Assembly (NCBI GenBank): GCA_964414595.1
Contig: CAYPXJ010000003.1
Coordinates: 1-64,000 of the forward strand
Length of the DNA: 64,000 nt
From: CAYPXJ01 sp964414595
Lineage (GTDB): Bacteria; Pseudomonadota; Alphaproteobacteria; Rickettsiales; CAIJLX01
Direction of reading: 5' to 3'
A model generated the notes under the pieces. The model made no database searches. It was not told the origin of the DNA and saw nothing but the letters and a program-made list of their open reading frames with translations. How positions within the stretch are numbered: the stretch's first letter is position 1; each line of letters opens with the position of its first letter. This document shows, in pieces, positions 8,567-17,229 of this stretch. A program made the translations under genes and the position numbers.

Positions 8567-8688
8567 GAACGCGCTAGGGTTAGGCAGTGAGGCAGAGGTT
8601 CGAGGAACCCGAAGCGGAGTGTACGCTTTGGTACATGAGCATCGGAAGTCCGAGAAACTCAACGACATGCCAAGCCTAGTTAGCGTTC
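8567..8688. repeat. CTAG-arm palindromic element, full copy
   Basis: Arms GAACGC-G-CTAGGGTTAGGCA / TGCCAAGCCTAG-TTA-GCGTTC, so the outer arm is GAACGC/GCGTTC rather than AACTC/GAGTT. The core is TGTAC-GCTTTG-GTACA. It ends five nt before the sensor kinase ATG. Confidence 0.85.
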
Positions 8689-8692
8689 AGAT

Positions 8693-10141
8693 ATGAATCT
8701 ATTTAAGCAGTTTATTATTCTGAGTCTGCTCATTATCAGCGTCGCGTCGGCGCTGATTGGGGTGTATTACCGCACCTATGTGGCGGGGGCCATTGTGGGG
8801 GGTATCGCGGAGCGCGATAACCTATTGTATGCGGAGAGTTTTGAGGGCCAGGTGTGGCGGCCATTGACGAGGGATTTGGCCCGGCCTTTATGCACAACCT
8901 CGGCGCGTCCGGGCTGTATTAACGTTAATCTCATTCGTCAAAAACTGGCCGAAATGCCGGTGAGTTTTCCGCTTCTGCGGCTGGATGTATATGACCTAAA
9001 CGCCAAGCGGCTGGTTGCTTCAGGCGGTGTGTTTAGCGATAAGAGCATTTATGATCAGGCCGGGGTGAGTTTCGCGCTGGCTAAAAACGGCACGGTCGCC
9101 ACGTCGGTGATTACCGATGCGGATTTTCAGCTCCCCAAAGGCGATATGCTGCGCGGCCATATGATTCGCACGTTCATTCCGCTTCGTGCCGGGCCTGATG
9201 GCAAAACCATCACGGAAGTCATCGAAATCGTGCAGGATGTAACCCCTTACTGGGATAAAACGCTCAATCTACAGCTGATGGCCACCGGCATTATCGTTGC
9301 GGTCTTTTTGGTATTGGCGCTGGTGCTTTCGCTCGCTTCCTGGCGCTCGCAGCACATTATTTCCAAGCAGCACGAGGCGAATGTGGAGCTTGCGAAATCC
9401 GCGGCGCGCGCGGAGGCGGAAAGCGTGGAAAAATCGAAATTCCTGGCCAATGTCAGCCACGAGCTACGCACGCCGCTCAACTCTATCATCGGCTTTTCGG
9501 AAATCATTCGCGACGAAGTCATGGGCCCGATTCAGGTGCCGCAATATAAGGAATATGCTGCCGATATTCATTCCAGCGGCGTGCATTTGCTATCGCTCAT
9601 TAACGATATTCTGGATTTCTCCAAAGCCGATGCCGGCAAACTGGAAGTGGAGATGCAGGAAACCGATGTTACCAAGCTGATGAAAAGTGCAATACGCCTG
9701 ATGAAACCCAAGGCGGACGAAGCGCAAGTGCATCTTGCCGATAATCTGCCCTCGCAGCACGTCGTGCTTTCGATCGACCCCAAACGCCTGAAGCAGGTGG
9801 TGCTGAATCTGCTTTCCAACTCGGTAAAATTTACACCGCCCGGCGGCACCGTCACACTTTCAGCGCATGATAATCTGGTGGAAAATACGGTGACGTTTGA
9901 AGTACGCGATACCGGTGTCGGCATGGCGGAAAAAGATGTTTCCAAGGCGATGGCAACGTTCGGCCAGCTCGGCAATGAATATAGCGGCAAAAATCAGGGC
10001 ACAGGCCTCGGCCTGCCGCTTTCTAAAAAGCTGGTGGAGCTGATGGGTGGACGATTTGATATCATGAGCGAGCTTGGTAAAGGCACGGTCATTGCCATCA
10101 CGCTCAATAAGAAACCCATCGAAATTGAAATCGGTGGATAA
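8693..10141 (+). CDS. Membrane sensor histidine kinase, PleC/DivJ-like
   Basis: A 482-residue kinase. One membrane helix at about 7-26 and a second at about 193-216 enclose a periplasmic sensor region of about 165 residues containing two Cys. A short linker leads to a HisKA domain with the phospho-accepting His256 in FLANVSHELRTPLNSIIGF, and an HATPase domain with N376 (LNLLSNSVKFT), DTGVGM, and GTGLGLPLSKKLVELMGG. The segment after the His box (EYAADIHSSGVHLLSLINDILDFSKADAGKLE) is typical of alphaproteobacterial PleC/DivJ kinases that feed DivK and CtrA; that role is inferred from resemblance. No response regulator is adjacent. The upstream 500 nt are filled by repeat elements, the last ending five nt before the ATG. 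Confidence 0.88.
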   Translation: MNLFKQFIILSLLIISVASALIGVYYRTYVAGAIVGGIAERDNLLYAESFEGQVWRPLTRDLARPLCTTSARPGCINVNLIRQKLAEMPVSFPLLRLDVYDLNAKRLVASGGVFSDKSIYDQAGVSFALAKNGTVATSVITDADFQLPKGDMLRGHMIRTFIPLRAGPDGKTITEVIEIVQDVTPYWDKTLNLQLMATGIIVAVFLVLALVLSLASWRSQHIISKQHEANVELAKSAARAEAESVEKSKFLANVSHELRTPLNSIIGFSEIIRDEVMGPIQVPQYKEYAADIHSSGVHLLSLINDILDFSKADAGKLEVEMQETDVTKLMKSAIRLMKPKADEAQVHLADNLPSQHVVLSIDPKRLKQVVLNLLSNSVKFTPPGGTVTLSAHDNLVENTVTFEVRDTGVGMAEKDVSKAMATFGQLGNEYSGKNQGTGLGLPLSKKLVELMGGRFDIMSELGKGTVIAITLNKKPIEIEIGG

Positions 10142-10181
10142 TTTCCTTGATTCTTGATGCCTGATTTCCGATTCTGCGCGC

Positions 10182-10997
10182 ATGTCATACCGTTCCAAAA
10201 AACAAGAGCCCCGACTCACCGTTCCAAAAATCCGCGCGCGTAAGGGTGCAGAGAAAATCGTCGTGCTCACGGCCTATACCGCACCCATCGCGCGTATCCT
10301 CGATGGGCATTGCGACATCCTCCTCGTTGGCGATTCGCTCGGCATGGTGCTCTACGATTATGAATCAACATTGCCTGTCACGCTGCGCACGATGATGCAG
10401 CACGGCGCGGCGGTGGTGCGCGCTTCACAAAAAGCGCTGGTCGTCGTCGATTTGCCTTTCGGTTCCTATCAGGCATCACCCGAGCGCGCATTCCGCGCGG
10501 CGGCGCTGGTGTTGAAACAAACCGGCTGCGGCGCGGTGAAACTCGAAGGCGGCGCGGAGATGGCGCCGACCATTAAATTTCTCACCGAGCGCGGCATCCC
10601 GGTAATGGCGCATATCGCGCTCACGCCGCAACATGTGCACACGATGGGCGGCTATAAAGTGCAGGGCAAAACGCCAGCGTCCGCCACCAAGCTACTCAAC
10701 GATGCACTCGCGGTAGAAAAGGCCGGTGCATTTGCGATCGTACTCGAAGGCATCAAAGAAGAAGTCGCGAAAAAAATTACGCAGAAACTAAAAATCCCGA
10801 CGATCGGCATCGGCGCTTCCGCCGCGTGCGATGGCCAGGTGCTCGTCACCGAAGATATGGTGAATCTCACGCCGGGCGCGAAACCGAAATTTGTCGAAAT
10901 CTTTGGTGATGCGGGTGCGGTGGTGGATAAAGCGGCGGCAAGTTACGCGAAGGAAGTCCGCGCCGGAAAATTTCCGGGTAAGAAAAATATTTATTAG
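10182..10997 (+). CDS. panB: 3-methyl-2-oxobutanoate hydroxymethyltransferase
   Basis: Transfers a hydroxymethyl group from 5,10-methylene-THF to 2-oxoisovalerate to make ketopantoate for pantothenate and CoA. The 271-residue TIM-barrel has the PanB signatures: ILLVGDSLGMVLY (about 47), the VVVDLPFGSYQ strand (about 87), VKLEGG (metal/ketoacid region), GIPVMAHIALTPQHVH, and the active-site Glu region AIVLEGI, followed by IPTIGIGASAACDGQVLV. Length is usual. It starts 40 nt after the kinase gene on the same strand. panC is not nearby. Confidence 0.95.
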   Translation: MSYRSKKQEPRLTVPKIRARKGAEKIVVLTAYTAPIARILDGHCDILLVGDSLGMVLYDYESTLPVTLRTMMQHGAAVVRASQKALVVVDLPFGSYQASPERAFRAAALVLKQTGCGAVKLEGGAEMAPTIKFLTERGIPVMAHIALTPQHVHTMGGYKVQGKTPASATKLLNDALAVEKAGAFAIVLEGIKEEVAKKITQKLKIPTIGIGASAACDGQVLVTEDMVNLTPGAKPKFVEIFGDAGAVVDKAAASYAKEVRAGKFPGKKNIY

Positions 10998-11006
10998 CGA
11001 GCGCGA

Positions 11007-11585
11007 TTATTCTTTCAGCAATCGATTCACTTCTTGGCGCAATTCTTGCGCTCTCTCGCGCATAAATTTCAGGCTGCGCTCATCTGCGCCCAGGGTTTCT
11101 CGATCGAGATTAATAAGGGATCTCAATGCCTCCGCGCCTGCGGCACCTTCCTGTAAGGAGAACACTTTTATTTTCTCTTCCGTATCCAGTTCGGTAATAC
11201 CGAAGTGCGCGGCAAGCTGCGCCACTCTTTCATAAGAATAATAGTCCGGTGAACTATTAATACCTTGTAGATTAAGATCGAGAATCTTTTGTTCGAGTTG
11301 CTGTAGTTTCATTTTGCCTTCAAAATGACTTTCGGAAACATATTTCGCCCCAAAATAACTGCCCGCCATCAATATCGGCATACTTAATAACTGCACCAAC
11401 ATGGCGCGCATCCATTTTTTATCCTGCTGCTCTTCGCGCATAGCCATGCCGTCTTGCAGCATTTGATTTTGAGAACGAAGCGTTTGAATAGTTTCCAGCA
11501 TGGCCGACATATCTGGTGCCATGTACGGATAATTTTTTTCTTTAGAATCATCCCCAAAACCCGAAAAAGGAAATCCCATATCCAT
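11007..11585 (-). CDS. Hypothetical membrane-anchored coiled-coil protein, third gene of Pho-box operon
   Basis: 192 residues with an N-terminal Met/Gln-rich, coiled-coil-like region (about 25-55), one hydrophobic segment (MLVQLLSMPILMAGSYFGA, about 62-80), and a long charged, helical C-terminal part. No family recognised. It is the last gene of a three-gene minus-strand operon (12365 to 11007); its ATG follows the stop of the previous gene by one base. All three products share the plan of one membrane helix plus a charged helical part, so a small membrane complex is possible but unproven. The Pho box at 12402-12419 should control it. Confidence 0.7.
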   Translation of the reverse strand: MDMGFPFSGFGDDSKEKNYPYMAPDMSAMLETIQTLRSQNQMLQDGMAMREEQQDKKWMRAMLVQLLSMPILMAGSYFGAKYVSESHFEGKMKLQQLEQKILDLNLQGINSSPDYYSYERVAQLAAHFGITELDTEEKIKVFSLQEGAAGAEALRSLINLDRETLGADERSLKFMRERAQELRQEVNRLLKE

Positions 11586-11586
11586 C

Positions 11587-12072
11587 TTATTTCTCCATAC
11601 CGCGATAAGCGTTCAAAAGTGCTAATTCGCGCAGGCCCGCTTCCCACATTTCCAGTGGTGTAATAGGCTGCTTACGTGCTTGCAGCCACGCATCAAATCG
11701 CGCCAGCTCTTCCACCAAATTTTCTACACGCGGATCGTTTTGCAATTTCTGCAACTCCGCTGCTGTGTCTATGCGATCCATGCCCATTTCTTTGGCAAGC
11801 GTGATAGCCGCGGTGACATCATTTTCATACATACGCGCCGCAATGTTGGCTTCCGGCGTTTTGGGCATATTGTCGGTCATATAATTCCACGCCTCGCGCA
11901 CACCGACTGCCGCCGCTAACAGGAAAATAGCGGTGCCATAATAAAAGCTCCTTTTTTCTGCGGCTTCTAGGCGCACCGTATCTTCCGAAACTTTTTTCAA
12001 CTGCGCGCGCACTTCGGGGTCGCACGCTACTTTTTCCAGATACGCATGAAATTTTTCTAATTCGGTTGCCAT
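11587..12072 (-). CDS. Hypothetical single-span membrane protein, second gene of Pho-box operon
   Basis: 161 residues, helical N-terminus, one hydrophobic segment at about 44-60 (FYYGTAIFLLAAAVGVREA), then a charged helical domain. Not recognised. Its ATG overlaps the upstream gene's stop by one base (TAATG), and the next gene begins one base after its own stop, so the three are translated as a unit. Function unknown. Confidence 0.7.
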   Translation of the reverse strand: MATELEKFHAYLEKVACDPEVRAQLKKVSEDTVRLEAAEKRSFYYGTAIFLLAAAVGVREAWNYMTDNMPKTPEANIAARMYENDVTAAITLAKEMGMDRIDTAAELQKLQNDPRVENLVEELARFDAWLQARKQPITPLEMWEAGLRELALLNAYRGMEK

Positions 12073-12365
12073 TATTTCCCCCGCGTGCGGCTGCGTGTCG
12101 AAATATCGCGGAGTGCACTGCCAATTTTTGAAGTCGGATCGGAATTTTCTGTTTCCGAAATTTCCGTCGGAATAAATTGAATCGGCGCTTCTTCTTTTGG
12201 CGCCGGCGTTTCTTTTTTACCGCCGAATAAAAACGCGGCGGAGGTAAGAATCGCTGTGCCAACGATTGACCAGAACGCGGTGTTGAAACGCGTTTCGCTA
12301 CGCTTAGTTTCTTGCGCGCGTCTTTCGTCTTCTTTGACGTTCAGATGTTCTTGAATTGTTGCCAT
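12072..12365 (-). CDS. Hypothetical small membrane protein, first gene of Pho-box operon
   Basis: 97 residues: a short charged N-terminus, a membrane helix at about 30-47 (AFWSIVGTAILTSAAFLFGG), then a polar, Pro/Glu-rich tail. Not recognised. Translation start is well supported by AGGAGG five nt upstream of the ATG at 12365. A consensus-like Pho box with a TATCCT hexamer lies upstream, so this gene opens a three-gene operon probably induced by phosphate shortage. Confidence 0.7.
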   Translation of the reverse strand: MATIQEHLNVKEDERRAQETKRSETRFNTAFWSIVGTAILTSAAFLFGGKKETPAPKEEAPIQFIPTEISETENSDPTSKIGSALRDISTRSRTRGK

Positions 12366-12401
12366 AAGGCCTCCTGATTCCCTTCAGGATACCAGCCAAA
12401 T

Positions 12402-12419
12402 GTTACAATTTGATGACAA
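12402..12419 (-). promoter_or_regulatory. Pho box (PhoB site) of the 12365-11007 operon
   Basis: On the minus strand: TTGTCAT-CAAA-TTGTAAC, a 7-4-7 direct repeat close to the PhoB consensus CTGTCAT-N4-CTGTCAT. Exactly 10 nt downstream is TATCCT (plus 12386-12391), the spacing used when the Pho box replaces the -35 element. Confidence 0.8.
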
Positions 12420-12439
12420 CGGGCATGTTTATCTTCATA

Positions 12440-12559
12440 GGCATTTTCAATTTTGATCCCTATACGCGGAGCGTTCGCGCGGAGAAGGTGAGCGTACAAT
12501 TTCGTACGTGACCCTTCGAGCACGAACGCGACAAAGTAGAGGGAAAAATTCAAAATGCC
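12440..12559. repeat. Second palindromic element family (GGCATTTTCAATTTT arms)
   Basis: Arms GGCATTTTCAATTTTG and AAAATTCAAAATGCC enclose a core with AGCGTACAATTTCGTACGTGA and an AGTAGAGGG near the right arm. It directly abuts the stop codon of the gene at 12560. A second copy is at 43618-43737. Confidence 0.8.
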
Positions 12560-13594
12560 TTAAATAATTGGGGTCAGAGAAGGGCGTATCGTCAGATAGT
12601 CATTTTGCCAAATTGCCTGCCGCGCCGCCGCATCCAAATTCCCGCCGGAAAGTATCACCACCACCCGCTTCGGCGCATGCTGTTCTTTGAGCCATTTTAC
12701 CGCCGCGACCATCGCCACCGCGCAGGTCGGCTCCACCGGCGTTTTCAGCATATGGGTAAGCCATTGAGTCCAATATATAATCTCTTTTTCCTCGGCCTCG
12801 TAAAAGCCGGAAAGCTGCTTCAAATGCGCAAAAGTCCGCGGCGCAATGGCCAGCGTCCGCGCCCCGTCGGCGATGGTTTTTGGCGTATCCGGCAGCCGTA
12901 CAATCTGCCCTTTTTCCAGCGATTGATGCGCATCATTGGCCAGTGCCGGCTCCGCGCCAATCACCTTTACCTCGGGCGCCAGATATTGCGTCGCCAGCCA
13001 CGAACCGGAGAGCAAACCACCCCCGCCGCACGCCGCAAAAACCGCGTCTGGCAGCTCCGCCTGCAAATCATTCAGCGCCTCAAAACACGCCGTGCCCTGC
13101 CCCGCAATCACCGTCTCGTCGTCGTACGGATGCACCAGATGCGCCCCCGCCGCCACCGCCTCGGCCACCGCCGCTTCCGCCTGCTGGCGCGTATCGGTCA
13201 GCACCACTTCCGCACCGTATCCGCGCGTCGCCTGCTGCTTCACGGCCGAGACAAATCGCGGCATAAAAATTTTCGCCTTGATGCCGAGATACTGCGCCGC
13301 GTACGCCACCGCCTGCGCATGATTTCCGGAGCTGAACGCCACCACCTGATCAGGCAGCGCGCCTTGTTCTTTCGCGGCGATCATCGCATTGAGTGCGCCG
13401 CGCAATTTGAACGCGCCGACCTTCTGAAAACTTTCCGCTTTGAAAAGAAGATGATGCCCGAGCCAGCGATCGAGCAGCGAGGAATTGAGCAGCGGCGTAT
13501 GATGAATATGCGGCTGCAAACGCTCATGCGCTTCCGCCACCGCTTCGGGTGCAATTAATACACTATCCACAATTTTTTCCTTTAGCGACATCAT
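12560..13594 (-). CDS. PLP-dependent threonine/serine dehydratase family protein
   Basis: A 344-residue fold-type-II PLP enzyme. The Schiff-base Lys is in GAFKLRGALNAM (about residue 63), the substrate/PLP loop is SSGNHAQAVAYAA (about 89), and the phosphate-binding glycine loop is CGGGGLLSG. A C-terminal LSGGNLD matches the closing motif. There is no ACT regulatory domain, so it is a short catabolic or racemase-like type; threonine dehydratase, serine racemase and hydroxyaspartate dehydratase cannot be told apart here. Two adjacent ATGs (13594 and 13591) are possible starts. Its stop touches the repeat element at 12440-12559. Confidence 0.87.
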   Translation of the reverse strand: MMSLKEKIVDSVLIAPEAVAEAHERLQPHIHHTPLLNSSLLDRWLGHHLLFKAESFQKVGAFKLRGALNAMIAAKEQGALPDQVVAFSSGNHAQAVAYAAQYLGIKAKIFMPRFVSAVKQQATRGYGAEVVLTDTRQQAEAAVAEAVAAGAHLVHPYDDETVIAGQGTACFEALNDLQAELPDAVFAACGGGGLLSGSWLATQYLAPEVKVIGAEPALANDAHQSLEKGQIVRLPDTPKTIADGARTLAIAPRTFAHLKQLSGFYEAEEKEIIYWTQWLTHMLKTPVEPTCAVAMVAAVKWLKEQHAPKRVVVILSGGNLDAAARQAIWQNDYLTIRPSLTPII

Positions 13595-13648
13595 GTAACC
13601 GTATTTATATGTGACAATTTATAGGAATGCACGCCCGCCGCAAAAAAA

Positions 13649-14068
13649 TTACACCGCGAAAATCTGGCTGGGGTCTTTGAAAGATTTAAATTCCAGTGCA
13701 TTACCGGACGGGTCGAAGAAAAACATCGTTGCCTGCTCGCCCACTTCGCCTTTGAAACGGATATAAGGCGCAATCACGAATGCCGTATTCGCCGCCTTTA
13801 ATGTATCCGCCAATCGATGCCACTGATTCCATTCCAGCACCGCGCCGAAATGCCGCACCGGCACGTTTTTTCCATCGACTTCGTTGGTACGCGCGTTGGA
13901 AAGCTCCTCCGGTTTCACATGGCAGGAAAGCTGATGGCCGAAAAAATTAAAATCAACCCAGGTTGGCGCGCTGCGGCCTTCGGTACAGCCGAGCAGATTT
14001 TTATAAAACGCGCGCGTTTCATCCAAGTCGCGCACCGGAATGGCGATATGGAAAGGCGGAATATTCAC
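13649..14068 (-). CDS. VOC family (glyoxalase/dioxygenase superfamily) protein
   Basis: 139 residues made of two beta-alpha-beta-beta-beta modules. The first begins FHIAIPVRDLDETRAFYKNLLGC with the first likely metal-binding His. The second includes VRHFGAVLEW and ends FFFDPSGNALEFKSF with the Glu ligand position. Such proteins bind a divalent metal and act as lyases, dioxygenases or resistance proteins; the substrate is not evident. Translation likely starts with GTG at 14066-14068, overlapping the YejB-like stop by one base, so it is coupled to the transporter gene. Confidence 0.85.
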   Translation of the reverse strand: MNIPPFHIAIPVRDLDETRAFYKNLLGCTEGRSAPTWVDFNFFGHQLSCHVKPEELSNARTNEVDGKNVPVRHFGAVLEWNQWHRLADTLKAANTAFVIAPYIRFKGEVGEQATMFFFDPSGNALEFKSFKDPSQIFAV

Positions 14069-15177
14069 TAACTTTTCGCTTTCTCGAAATCGATGCGCGG
14101 GTCCACAAGCACATACATCATATCGCCGACAAGGTTCAAAATTAACCCGAGCAAGGTGAAGAAAAACAGCGTGCCGAACATCACCGGGTAATCACGATTG
14201 ATCGCGGATTCAAACCCAAGCAACCCGAGCCCATCGAGCGAAAAAATCACTTCAATCAGCAGCGCGCCGGTAAATAAAATACTGATAAACGCCGCCGGAA
14301 AACCCGCGATGATAATCAGCATCGCATTGCGAAACACATGGCCGTAGAGAATGCGTTTTTCCGTGCAGCCTTTTGCGCGCGCCGTGAGCACATATTGCTT
14401 GCCGATTTCCTCAATAAAGGAATTTTTGCACAGCATGGTCAGCCCCGCAAACCCACCAATCACCATCGCGATCACCGGCAGCGCCATGTGCCAAAGATAA
14501 TCGAGAATCTGCATATACCACGGTAAATCCGCCCAATTTTCTGAGACGATTCCGCGCAGCGGAAATATTGTCAGAAAACTTCCGCCCGCGAACAACACCA
14601 CGAGCAAAAGCGCGAAAAGGAAACTTGGGATCGCATAACCAATCACGACGATAAACGAGGTTGATACATCGAATTTGCTGCCGTCCGTCACTGCCTTTTT
14701 AATACCGAGCGGAATCGAAATCAGATAGACAAGCAGCGTTGTCCACAGCCCCAGCGAAATCGATACCGGCAATTTTTCCAGTACCAGATCCACCACGCGC
14801 GCGGAGCGGTAAAAACTCTCGCCGAAATCAAACGTCGCGTAATTGCCCATCATGATCCAAAACCGCTGCCACAGCGATTTGTCAAACCCGTACATTTTTT
14901 CAATTTCCGTTACCAGCGCCGGGTCAAGCCCCTGCGCGCCGCGGTATTTACTATGGCTATCACCGCCGTAATTAGCTGGCTTTACCGCACCCTGCGCGAG
15001 CTCGCCGCCGTTGCTGGTAAAACGCTCCGTCGCTTCCACACCCGTGCCGCTGATTTTCGCAATCATCTGCTCCACCGGCCCGCCGGGCGCAGCCTGCACG
15101 ATGAGGAAATTGAGCACCATGATGCCGAACAAAGTCGGAATCATCAGCAAGAGTCGTTTCAGGATATAGGTAGCCAT
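14068..15177 (-). CDS. yejB: ABC transporter permease, YejB/oligopeptide (microcin C-type) family
   Basis: 369 residues, six hydrophobic segments, N-terminal MATYILKRLLLMIPTLFGI as in DppB/YejB permeases, a periplasmic loop of about 110 residues after the first helix typical of YejB, and the ATPase-contact EAA loop ARAKGCTEKRILYGHVFRNA. It should form a peptide-importing channel with a YejE partner, a YejF ATPase and a binding protein. None of these is adjacent, but a matching family-5 binding protein begins off the right edge of the window (62269 onward). The gene symbol is by similarity. Confidence 0.87.
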   Translation of the reverse strand: MATYILKRLLLMIPTLFGIMVLNFLIVQAAPGGPVEQMIAKISGTGVEATERFTSNGGELAQGAVKPANYGGDSHSKYRGAQGLDPALVTEIEKMYGFDKSLWQRFWIMMGNYATFDFGESFYRSARVVDLVLEKLPVSISLGLWTTLLVYLISIPLGIKKAVTDGSKFDVSTSFIVVIGYAIPSFLFALLLVVLFAGGSFLTIFPLRGIVSENWADLPWYMQILDYLWHMALPVIAMVIGGFAGLTMLCKNSFIEEIGKQYVLTARAKGCTEKRILYGHVFRNAMLIIIAGFPAAFISILFTGALLIEVIFSLDGLGLLGFESAINRDYPVMFGTLFFFTLLGLILNLVGDMMYVLVDPRIDFEKAKS

Positions 15178-15228
15178 GACGCTACTCTTCTATCACGAGC
15201 AAAGGGTGGCGAGCAACGAGCAACTATA

Positions 15229-15247
15229 GGCCTGTACTAAACAGGCC
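15229..15247 (-). terminator. Stem-loop after the dicarboxylate symporter gene
   Basis: GGCCTGT-ACTAA-ACAGGCC forms a perfect 7-bp stem with a 5-nt loop between the symporter stop (15304) and the yejB start (15177). There is no T-run, so it may act as a Rho-independent-like stabiliser rather than a strong terminator. Confidence 0.5.
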
Positions 15248-15303
15248 GTAGCGCGACGGAGCGCCGCGCCCCCTCTTGGACGCAAAGCATGGCGCGTCAC
15301 GCA

Positions 15304-16557
15304 TCAAGCGTTATACACCTTCGTGTTCAGTGTCTTTTCGGTTTTATCGACAATCAGCGTAATCGCGCAGTCGCCGGTGATATTCACCGTCGTACGCACC
15401 ATGTCGAGAATCCGGTCAACGCCCAGGATAAGGCCGATACCTTCCACCGGCAGGCCCACCGAATGCAGCACCATGCCCATGAAAATAATCGAGCCGCTTG
15501 GAATCCCCGCCGCGCCAATCGAGCCGAGCGTACAGGTGATAATCAGCACGATATAATCATGCATATCGAGCGTCACGCCGAACACCTGCGCAAAGAACAC
15601 CGCGCAGATACCGAGATAAATCGCCGTACCATCCATATTGATGGAAGCGCCGAGCGGCAGCAGGAAATTCGCGCTGCCTTCGGAAACGCCGAGCTTCTCC
15701 TGCACTTCGCGCATCGCGGTCGTCAGCGTCGCTTTGCTCGAGCTGGTAGAGAACGCCATCAGCTGGGTGGTGAAAATTTTGCGGTAAAATGGCATTGGAT
15801 TCAGGCGCGCAAACACCAGAATAAACACGCCAAAAATAATGTACTGCACCACGCAGGCGGCAAGCAGCGTCACCACGAGCCAAGCCAGTGTTTTCACCAC
15901 TTCAAGTCCCAGCGTACCTACCGTCCAAGCCATAAAACCAAACACAGCGATCGGCGCCAGATGCACAATCATCTCAATCATTTTGAAAGCGATGTAAGAA
16001 GATTCGCGAATCAGCACGCGCACTTTTTCCGTTTTGCTGCGCACGAGATTAATCGTAATCCCGGTGAAAATCGCGAACACCACCACTTGAATATAATGGT
16101 CATCCACCATCGCGCGAATCGCGTTGGTCGGAATCAGTTCCAGCAAAAACTGGCCGATAGACGGCGGATTTTTTGCTGAAGATTCCGAACCCGCTGCTAC
16201 GAGTGACGCCGGATCGATATTCATTCCGATGCCCGGCTGTAAAATCGTTGCGGCCACCAAACCTAACACCACGGCGAACATGGCCGTCAACAGGTAAGAG
16301 CCAAAACCTTTCAGACCCGCGCGGCGGAAATTTTCCTGATTATCCATGCTGGTGATACCCGAAACGAGCGCGAAGAAAATCAGCGGCGTGATCATCATTT
16401 TTACCAAATTAATAAAAATGGTGCCGAGCACTTTCAGGCTCGCCGCATCTTCACGAAGGTACCAACCTACTGCAATACCGAGCACCAAGCCAATCAAGAC
16501 TTGTTGCCACAATCTTAAACCGAAAACTTTGTACTCTTTCGTTTCAACGCCAGCCAT
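15304..16557 (-). CDS. Dicarboxylate/amino acid:cation symporter (DAACS family, GltP/DctA-like)
   Basis: An inner-membrane glutamate/dicarboxylate importer of about 417 residues driven by Na+ or H+. It has the eight-helix plus re-entrant-loop pattern; AFSTSSSKATLTTAM gives the serine-rich hairpin 1, PLGASINMDGTAIY holds the NMDGT cation motif, and GIPSGSIIFMGMVL plus VDRILDMVRTTVNITGD give hairpin 2 and the substrate-binding Asp/Arg/Asn helix. ATG 16557 is preferred over ATG 16569 because GGGAG lies five nt before it. DctA-like and GltP-like substrates cannot be separated. Confidence 0.92.
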   Translation of the reverse strand: MAGVETKEYKVFGLRLWQQVLIGLVLGIAVGWYLREDAASLKVLGTIFINLVKMMITPLIFFALVSGITSMDNQENFRRAGLKGFGSYLLTAMFAVVLGLVAATILQPGIGMNIDPASLVAAGSESSAKNPPSIGQFLLELIPTNAIRAMVDDHYIQVVVFAIFTGITINLVRSKTEKVRVLIRESSYIAFKMIEMIVHLAPIAVFGFMAWTVGTLGLEVVKTLAWLVVTLLAACVVQYIIFGVFILVFARLNPMPFYRKIFTTQLMAFSTSSSKATLTTAMREVQEKLGVSEGSANFLLPLGASINMDGTAIYLGICAVFFAQVFGVTLDMHDYIVLIITCTLGSIGAAGIPSGSIIFMGMVLHSVGLPVEGIGLILGVDRILDMVRTTVNITGDCAITLIVDKTEKTLNTKVYNA

Positions 16558-16653
16558 AAACTCTCCCATGGTTTGAAAAAAATTGGCGGCAATCTAAACC
16601 AGCGAGCCGCCGCTGGCAACCCGTAACTTACGCCGCAGTGCAAAATAATAAAA

Positions 16654-17208
16654 TCAGACGAGGCGCGTTCCCGCGTCTTTATCGCTTAAAACGGGATATT
16701 CGCGCGGTGTAAAAAGTTGGTAATGCCACCATTCATTACGGTAAAAATCCCAATCCGCGGTGGTCATAATGCCCATGAGTAGCAGCCGATTCGCCTGTGC
16801 TTTTTTGGAAACAGTGAAAACGCCGTGATGCGATTTCGGCGAAAATTCATCAAACCCCGTGCCCATATCGAGTTCGCTACCCTTCGTATCCAAGAGCGTG
16901 AGATCGATCGCCACACCACGGCAATGCGGCACGCTGCCTGTTTCCGGGTTCGATAAAAATTCTGGATCCGGCGTGTGATTCCACAGCGCCTGCTGAATTT
17001 CGAGCGGCCGGTACGCGTCAAAAATTTTAAATCGCAAGCCTTGCGCTTTGGCGATCGCGATCGCCGTTTTTAATTTCTCCGCCGCTACCGGGTGCAGATA
17101 CGCCTCCGCCTTTTTATAAAGCGGTTTGCCGGTGATATTATCATTCGTCGCATAGCGAATATCCAACTCCACGTCGAATTCCGCTTCGGTAATTTTGACA
17201 AGTTTCAT
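16654..17208 (-). CDS. D-alanyl-D-alanine dipeptidase, VanX/Ddp family
   Basis: A zinc dipeptidase of 184 residues from ATG 17208 (MKLVKITEAEF). The signature SVPHCRGVAIDLTL is the S-x-H-x-x-G-x-A-x-D zinc motif and EWWHYQ supplies the catalytic Glu and third His ligand; FDAYRPLEIQQALW carries the conserved Arg of the active site. It cleaves D-Ala-D-Ala, either recycling cell-wall peptides or using them as food; there is no VanA/VanH nearby, so resistance is unlikely. An in-frame extension to 17304 overlaps the divergent gene and is rejected. Confidence 0.9.
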   Translation of the reverse strand: MKLVKITEAEFDVELDIRYATNDNITGKPLYKKAEAYLHPVAAEKLKTAIAIAKAQGLRFKIFDAYRPLEIQQALWNHTPDPEFLSNPETGSVPHCRGVAIDLTLLDTKGSELDMGTGFDEFSPKSHHGVFTVSKKAQANRLLLMGIMTTADWDFYRNEWWHYQLFTPREYPVLSDKDAGTRLV

Positions 17209-17229
17209 AGGCCTAAATATAGTGTGCGC

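Noticed and set aside
8205..8688. CRISPR-like array from the closely spaced repeats
   Set aside because: The repeats are palindromic elements of about 120 bases with varying arms and irregular spacing, with no short identical repeats, unique spacers or cas genes.
12341..12553. 70-codon open frame on the minus strand
   Set aside because: Built from the second palindromic element and the Pho-box promoter region; palindromes often give accidental frames.
15289..16179. 296-codon open frame opposite the dicarboxylate symporter
   Set aside because: Composition is His/Arg/Asn heavy and it mirrors codon positions of a clear transporter gene.
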